64,000 nucleotides of DNA from an uncultured Coriobacteriaceae bacterium (lineage in GTDB: Bacteria; Actinomycetota; Coriobacteriia; Coriobacteriales; Atopobiaceae). Below are positions 60,533 to 64,000 of this stretch, piece by piece (positions within the stretch are counted from its first letter, which is position 1; each line of letters starts with the position of its first letter). Below the pieces are notes generated by a model. It had not been told where the DNA came from. It searched no databases and saw nothing but the letters and a program-made list of their open reading frames with translations. The position numbers and the translations under genes were made by a program. The stretch is from the NCBI GenBank assembly GCA_902798915.1, contig CADBYM010000002.1:62001-126000 (forward strand). Reading direction: 5' to 3'.

Positions 60533-62782
60533 GTGAGAAGGGCAAAACAAGTGGCTACGCCGGCATTCTGTGCACTCGCCTCGCTGCTCGCCTGTTTGTA
60601 TGCGGAATGCGCCTACGAGGCGTCGATGGCCGAACGAACGGGCATTGCCGCAGGCATGTTCTATGGACAGGTCACGTGGGGTTCGGCCGCACGTCTTGTC
60701 ATCAGCTCTGCGTCACTTGCCTGTGCGCTCATACTGATGGCGCGAAGCCGACGTCTCCTTCCCTGGGCCTATCGACACCGCTGGCACCTTGCGCTTGGCC
60801 TCATCGTCCTGCTCGTCCTTGGAGAGATGAGCGGGTCTTCGGTCGCGCTGTGGGGAGCCATACTCGGCGAGACCCCCTACCAAGGCACGCTCCTTGGCGT
60901 TCCCCGGGGCATCCGCAGCGACGAGTGGCTTCTGCTCACCCCGTTCTCGTTCTCGCAAGTGGCGACGGGAGCGCATGCCGTCTCGGACGTCATACGCGGA
61001 ACCGCCACCGACGTCACCATGGTGCATGCCCAGCCCGCATGGAGCATCGCAACCGCGTTTCGCCCCTTCCTGTGGGGATACCTGCTCCTGGGAGCCTCGC
61101 ACGGCCTCTCGCTCTTTTGGTGCGCGCGCGCCGTACTGCTCGTCATGGTGAGCTTCGAGTGCCTGACGCTCGTCGCCGGCGGCCGACGTAGGCTCGCTGC
61201 CTACGGGGCAGTCCTGGTGGGATTCTCGCCCATAGTGGAGTGGTGGTTTGCGGTGAACGGCACGGCCGAGCTCTTCATCTTTGGACAGGGGCTGGTATTG
61301 GCGTTGCACCACCTCCTGCGTAGCGACTCGCCACGAGGGCGCTGGGGTCTTTCGGTCCTGCTCGCCTGGCTGCTCGGCTGCTACGCGCTCATCGTCTATC
61401 CCGCGTGGCAGGTACCCCTCGCCTACGTGTTCGGAGCGCTAGGGGTATGGGACACGGCGAGCTGGGTGCATGAGCATCGAGATGCTGCGGGCGCACGGCT
61501 ACGTAGGCTCCTGCCACCCATCTGCACCTCCCTCGTTCTGGTTGGTGTGGGCGTTGCCGCCTCGGTCGCAAGCGCATGGGGCGCCCTGCAGGCAGTGGCA
61601 CAGACGGTGTATCCCGGCAACTTCATTCAGGCGGGAGGGGGACTGCTGCAGTGGCACGCAAACACCAGCACCGCCTTGCTCTGCGCCCTGCTACCCGACC
61701 AGTTTGCCCCCAACGCGAGCGAGGCCTCGGCGTTCTTCTCTCTGTTTCCCCTAGGCATCCTCGGCGCGCTTGCGTTGCTCGTCCGTCAGGCACACGCGCG
61801 GCACATCGACGGATGCCTCCTCGCGCTCACCTGCGCGTACGGCATCCTCATCTGGCATGGCGTATGGGGGCTTCCATCCCTGCTGGGCAAGCTCACGCTG
61901 CTCAACCGCGTGCAGACGGGCAGGTTGCCCATGGCGCTCGGCTACCTTGACGTCGCACTCCTCGTTCGTGTGGTCTGCCTCATCGGACATCCCAAGCAGC
62001 ATGCCGTCAAGACGAGCGCCCGACACCTCGACGCTCCGCGACGTCCATGCCGCTGGAACGCGTTGGTCGCCATCGCCACGTCGTGCCTACTTGCCGGGAT
62101 GCTCGCGTTTGCAGCCCGGCAGAGCAGGCCTGACCTCATGGGAGCTCGCGAGTGCGTCTACCTCTGGCTCGCCCTCATCGCGTGCATCGTTCCCCTCATG
62201 CTCCCCTGCGAGTTCTTCGAGCACGATTGCGAAGGACAGCCCGTTACATCGAGCAGCTCCGCACGCATGCGGGACACATGGCTCCTGGCAAGCGCGACCA
62301 TCGTGCTCGTCGCTGGTCTGTGCGTCAACCCATGGCAACGCGGTGCCGACGCCCTGCTCCAAAGCTCGATGCTCCGCGAGGTTGGCCGCATCGCGCAAGA
62401 GAATCCCGGCGCCCGGTGGATCGCCGACAACGCAACGCTCGGCCAGGCATGCGTCAGCGTGGGGGCACCCACCATCAACAGCGTCAACGTGTACCCCGAC
62501 CTCGAGCGCTGGCATGCGCTCGACCCGAGCGGCACCTACGAGGAAAACTACAACCGCTTTGCTCACATCTCCTTCACGCCCGGAGACGTCACCAGCTTCC
62601 AGAATCCGACGCGCGACACGTTGGCCGTCACCATCACTCCCGAAGACGCGCTCAAGCTCGGGGCAACCTACTGGCTCTCGTCAAGCGACCTCGAGGCGTG
62701 GAGCACCCAACAGGTGCGCTTCGAGCTGGTCGAGCCTATCGGCGGGTTCAAGCTCTACAGAATTGGGGCCGCAACGGAATAG
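60533..62782 (+). CDS. large multi-pass membrane protein of the glycan locus
   Basis: This 749-residue protein has at least ten hydrophobic helices and a C-terminal outer domain of about 150 residues. The motif GVPRGIRSDEWLLLTPFS (about 125-145) recurs in large GT-C-like membrane proteins of wall-glycan clusters, and Trp/Asn-rich outer segments (FSPIVEWWFAVNGTAE) follow. It is probably a polyprenyl-phosphate-sugar transferase or polymerase acting on the outer face; the family is not characterised well enough to say more. The GTG at 60533 is chosen because GGAGG lies seven bases before it. It is divergent from rfbA and ends before a hairpin. Confidence 0.78.
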   Translation: MRRAKQVATPAFCALASLLACLYAECAYEASMAERTGIAAGMFYGQVTWGSAARLVISSASLACALILMARSRRLLPWAYRHRWHLALGLIVLLVLGEMSGSSVALWGAILGETPYQGTLLGVPRGIRSDEWLLLTPFSFSQVATGAHAVSDVIRGTATDVTMVHAQPAWSIATAFRPFLWGYLLLGASHGLSLFWCARAVLLVMVSFECLTLVAGGRRRLAAYGAVLVGFSPIVEWWFAVNGTAELFIFGQGLVLALHHLLRSDSPRGRWGLSVLLAWLLGCYALIVYPAWQVPLAYVFGALGVWDTASWVHEHRDAAGARLRRLLPPICTSLVLVGVGVAASVASAWGALQAVAQTVYPGNFIQAGGGLLQWHANTSTALLCALLPDQFAPNASEASAFFSLFPLGILGALALLVRQAHARHIDGCLLALTCAYGILIWHGVWGLPSLLGKLTLLNRVQTGRLPMALGYLDVALLVRVVCLIGHPKQHAVKTSARHLDAPRRPCRWNALVAIATSCLLAGMLAFAARQSRPDLMGARECVYLWLALIACIVPLMLPCEFFEHDCEGQPVTSSSSARMRDTWLLASATIVLVAGLCVNPWQRGADALLQSSMLREVGRIAQENPGARWIADNATLGQACVSVGAPTINSVNVYPDLERWHALDPSGTYEENYNRFAHISFTPGDVTSFQNPTRDTLAVTITPEDALKLGATYWLSSSDLEAWSTQQVRFELVEPIGGFKLYRIGAATE

Positions 62783-62798
62783 ACTCCGTCACGGCCCC
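62765..62798 (+). terminator. hairpin after the large membrane protein gene
   Basis: GGGGCCG pairs with CGGCCCC, with an inner ACGGA/TCCGT stem, overlapping the stop codon of the upstream gene. No strong U-tract follows, so the terminator call is moderate. Confidence 0.5.
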
Positions 62799-62841
62799 AA
62801 CGACTGGGCGTAACCGTACCGTGTGTCGATTGGGACACCAG

Positions 62842-63102
62842 TCAGAACACGGCGGGCATCACGCGCTTGACGCCCGGAACATGGTCGCGCAAGATGCGCT
62901 CGATACCCTCGCTCATGTCGAACGACGAGAGTGGGCAACCCGCACAGGCGCCTTGCATCTCGAGCGTGACGGTACCGGTCTTGTCATCCACGTCGATAAG
63001 GGCTATGTCGCCACCATCTGCCTGCAAGCTCTGACGAATGACTCCCAGCGTCGCCTCAAGCAGTTCGCGGTTGATGGTCTCGTTCTTCTCTTCCTCGGCC
63101 AT
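62842..63102 (-). CDS. NifU-like C-terminal-domain Fe-S protein
   Basis: This 86-residue protein is a stand-alone NifU C-terminal (Nfu-type) domain. Cys53-x2-Cys56 in GACAGCPLSS would hold an Fe-S cluster between two subunits, and LQADGGDIALIDVDD is the usual N-terminal half. It probably carries clusters to apo-proteins in the cytoplasm. The ATG at 63102 has AGGAGGGGAG just upstream. It is encoded 140 bases downstream of the U32 peptidase gene on the same strand and may be co-transcribed with it. Confidence 0.92.
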   Translation of the reverse strand: MAEEEKNETINRELLEATLGVIRQSLQADGGDIALIDVDDKTGTVTLEMQGACAGCPLSSFDMSEGIERILRDHVPGVKRVMPAVF

Positions 63103-63244
63103 GGGCACTCCCCTCCTAATTCCTAGTGACCTATGGGATTATAACGAAGCGTGCACACGACGGCGCCGGTTCACGCGTTCTTCAAAGGACCATCCCATGC
63201 GAGAGCAGACTGCCTTCCCTCGGCGAAATCACGGCCAGACCAAT

Positions 63245-64000
63245 TTACCCGATGGGTTGGAGCAGATGGCCGGAGGTTGCGCCGGCAAGTCGCGGCTCAG
63301 GACGTCGGCCTTCTCGCGCGGCCCTGACGGCACATACCACACGTTCGACCGCCCGCGCGACCTCGTCCGGCGCAAGAAGCGTGCCGTCCACACCCAACCG
63401 CACGATTCCGGCACCCAGAAGCTCAGGAATCTGTGGGGTTGCGTCAAGTACGCGGGACGCATAGATGCGCGAACGGCCCTGCAAGTCAGTGCGCACGGCA
63501 AACTGCTCCCCAGCACCGTTGCGCAGGCGAAGGTCTCTGTGACGCAGCGCACAGCGCGCGCAGTCATGGATGCAGCGATCGGCGACCTGCAGCACGCAGT
63601 GCTCGCTGGTCATCGCGCGAACGCGACCGAACACCATGACTCCGAGCGGCAACGTCGCAGCTCGCGCCAAAGCCACGACCTCACCGAGCGATAGCTCCGG
63701 AGAAAGCCATGCCGCACGGGCTCCCGCCTCCTTCAGCATCGCCAGGCATGAGGAGTTGTGCACGGGAATGCAGCCACGCACCTCGGCACGGGCACCTCGC
63801 ACACGCGCCAAGGCAAGCTCCGAGACGTTGCCCACGGCAACGGGTGCCCCCTCCTTCACCCAGCAGTCGAGCCGGTCGTGGTCCACCTCGCGGCACACCT
63901 CATCGAGCAGGGGAATGACGCCTGCGGGCCAGCTGCCCTGTGCCAGCGCTTCGGGCGTCGCATACAACCGCGTGGCCCCGGCCTCGAGCACGGCCCGCGC
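63245..64000 (-). CDS. U32-family peptidase, N-terminus outside window
   Basis: The frame is open to the window end, so only about the C-terminal 251 residues are visible. The region CIPVHNSSCLAMLKEAGARA, then MVFGRVRAMTSEHCVLQ with CIHDCARCALRH, shows the four-cysteine pattern and Arg/Met context of U32 (YhbU/YegQ/RlhA-like) proteins. Some are collagenase-like peptidases, others act in tRNA or rRNA hydroxylation, so peptidase activity is not certain. LRNGAGEQFAVRTDLQGRSRIYAS is typical of the family core. The NifU-like gene follows. Confidence 0.85.
   Translation of the reverse strand, partial: ARAVLEAGATRLYATPEALAQGSWPAGVIPLLDEVCREVDHDRLDCWVKEGAPVAVGNVSELALARVRGARAEVRGCIPVHNSSCLAMLKEAGARAAWLSPELSLGEVVALARAATLPLGVMVFGRVRAMTSEHCVLQVADRCIHDCARCALRHRDLRLRNGAGEQFAVRTDLQGRSRIYASRVLDATPQIPELLGAGIVRLGVDGTLLAPDEVARAVERVVCAVRAAREGRRPEPRLAGATSGHLLQPIG

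Overview
The window is GC-rich, densely packed bacterial DNA with short intergenic gaps, Shine-Dalgarno-led starts that include several GTG and TTG codons, and protein families typical of the actinobacterial class Coriobacteriia: a surface-protein remnant with ChW repeats, an M16C protease, a PcsB-like secreted protein, an AbiEi-like/DUF559-like protein and a rhamnose-type wall polysaccharide locus. My best inference is an Olsenella/Atopobiaceae-like anaerobe. This rests on general family resemblance, not on a database search. I saw no rRNA, tRNA, CRISPR array, insertion sequence or prophage.

Left part (1-28 kb). A minus-strand operon of three genes with ATGA overlaps encodes a transmembrane Ser/Thr kinase, a one-helix membrane protein and a secreted Ig-like repeat protein that runs off the window. 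Next come a DHH phosphoesterase, a decayed ChW-repeat surface protein, an AAA-like/PD-(D/E)XK protein and a DEAD-box helicase. A plus-strand cassette (9.5-14.2 kb) follows: an unusual reductase-adenylation fusion, a small Cys-rich protein and a GMC oxidoreductase with a four-cysteine motif. After it are a domain-swapped GH3 glycosidase, an M13 metallopeptidase, a YgiQ-type radical SAM protein, an EndA-like nuclease, a zinc-ribbon membrane protein, a UvrA-like ATPase, an AbiEi/DUF559-like protein surrounded by copies of a short repeat, UppP and a universal stress protein.

Middle part (28-33.6 kb). A secreted PcsB-like coiled-coil protein with a lysozyme-like C-terminus is followed by an M16C protease and, on the minus strand, prolipoprotein diacylglyceryl transferase (lgt).

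Right part (33.6-62.8 kb). This is a large cell-surface polysaccharide locus. It holds a GlfT2-like galactofuranosyltransferase candidate whose stop overlaps the lgt start, many GT2 glycosyltransferases (two of them very large and multi-domain), a GT4 enzyme, an ABC exporter ATPase of the Wzt/TagH type with an N-terminal extra domain, a DPM-like GT2 with a DUF2304 partner, a WbpB-WbpD-WbpE-like trio for a diacetamido-uronic acid type sugar, a Wzx-like flippase, a DUF2142 membrane protein, dTDP-rhamnose genes rfbA, rfbD and rfbB (no rfbC in the window), and a second large membrane protein. An ABC-2 type transporter pair and a HAD phosphatase sit inside the locus and may be unrelated to it. UppP (carrier lipid recycling), the flippase, the sugar-nucleotide enzymes and the transferases together fit assembly of a rhamnose-containing wall glycan on undecaprenyl phosphate. 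The last genes are a NifU-like protein and the C-terminal part of a U32 peptidase.
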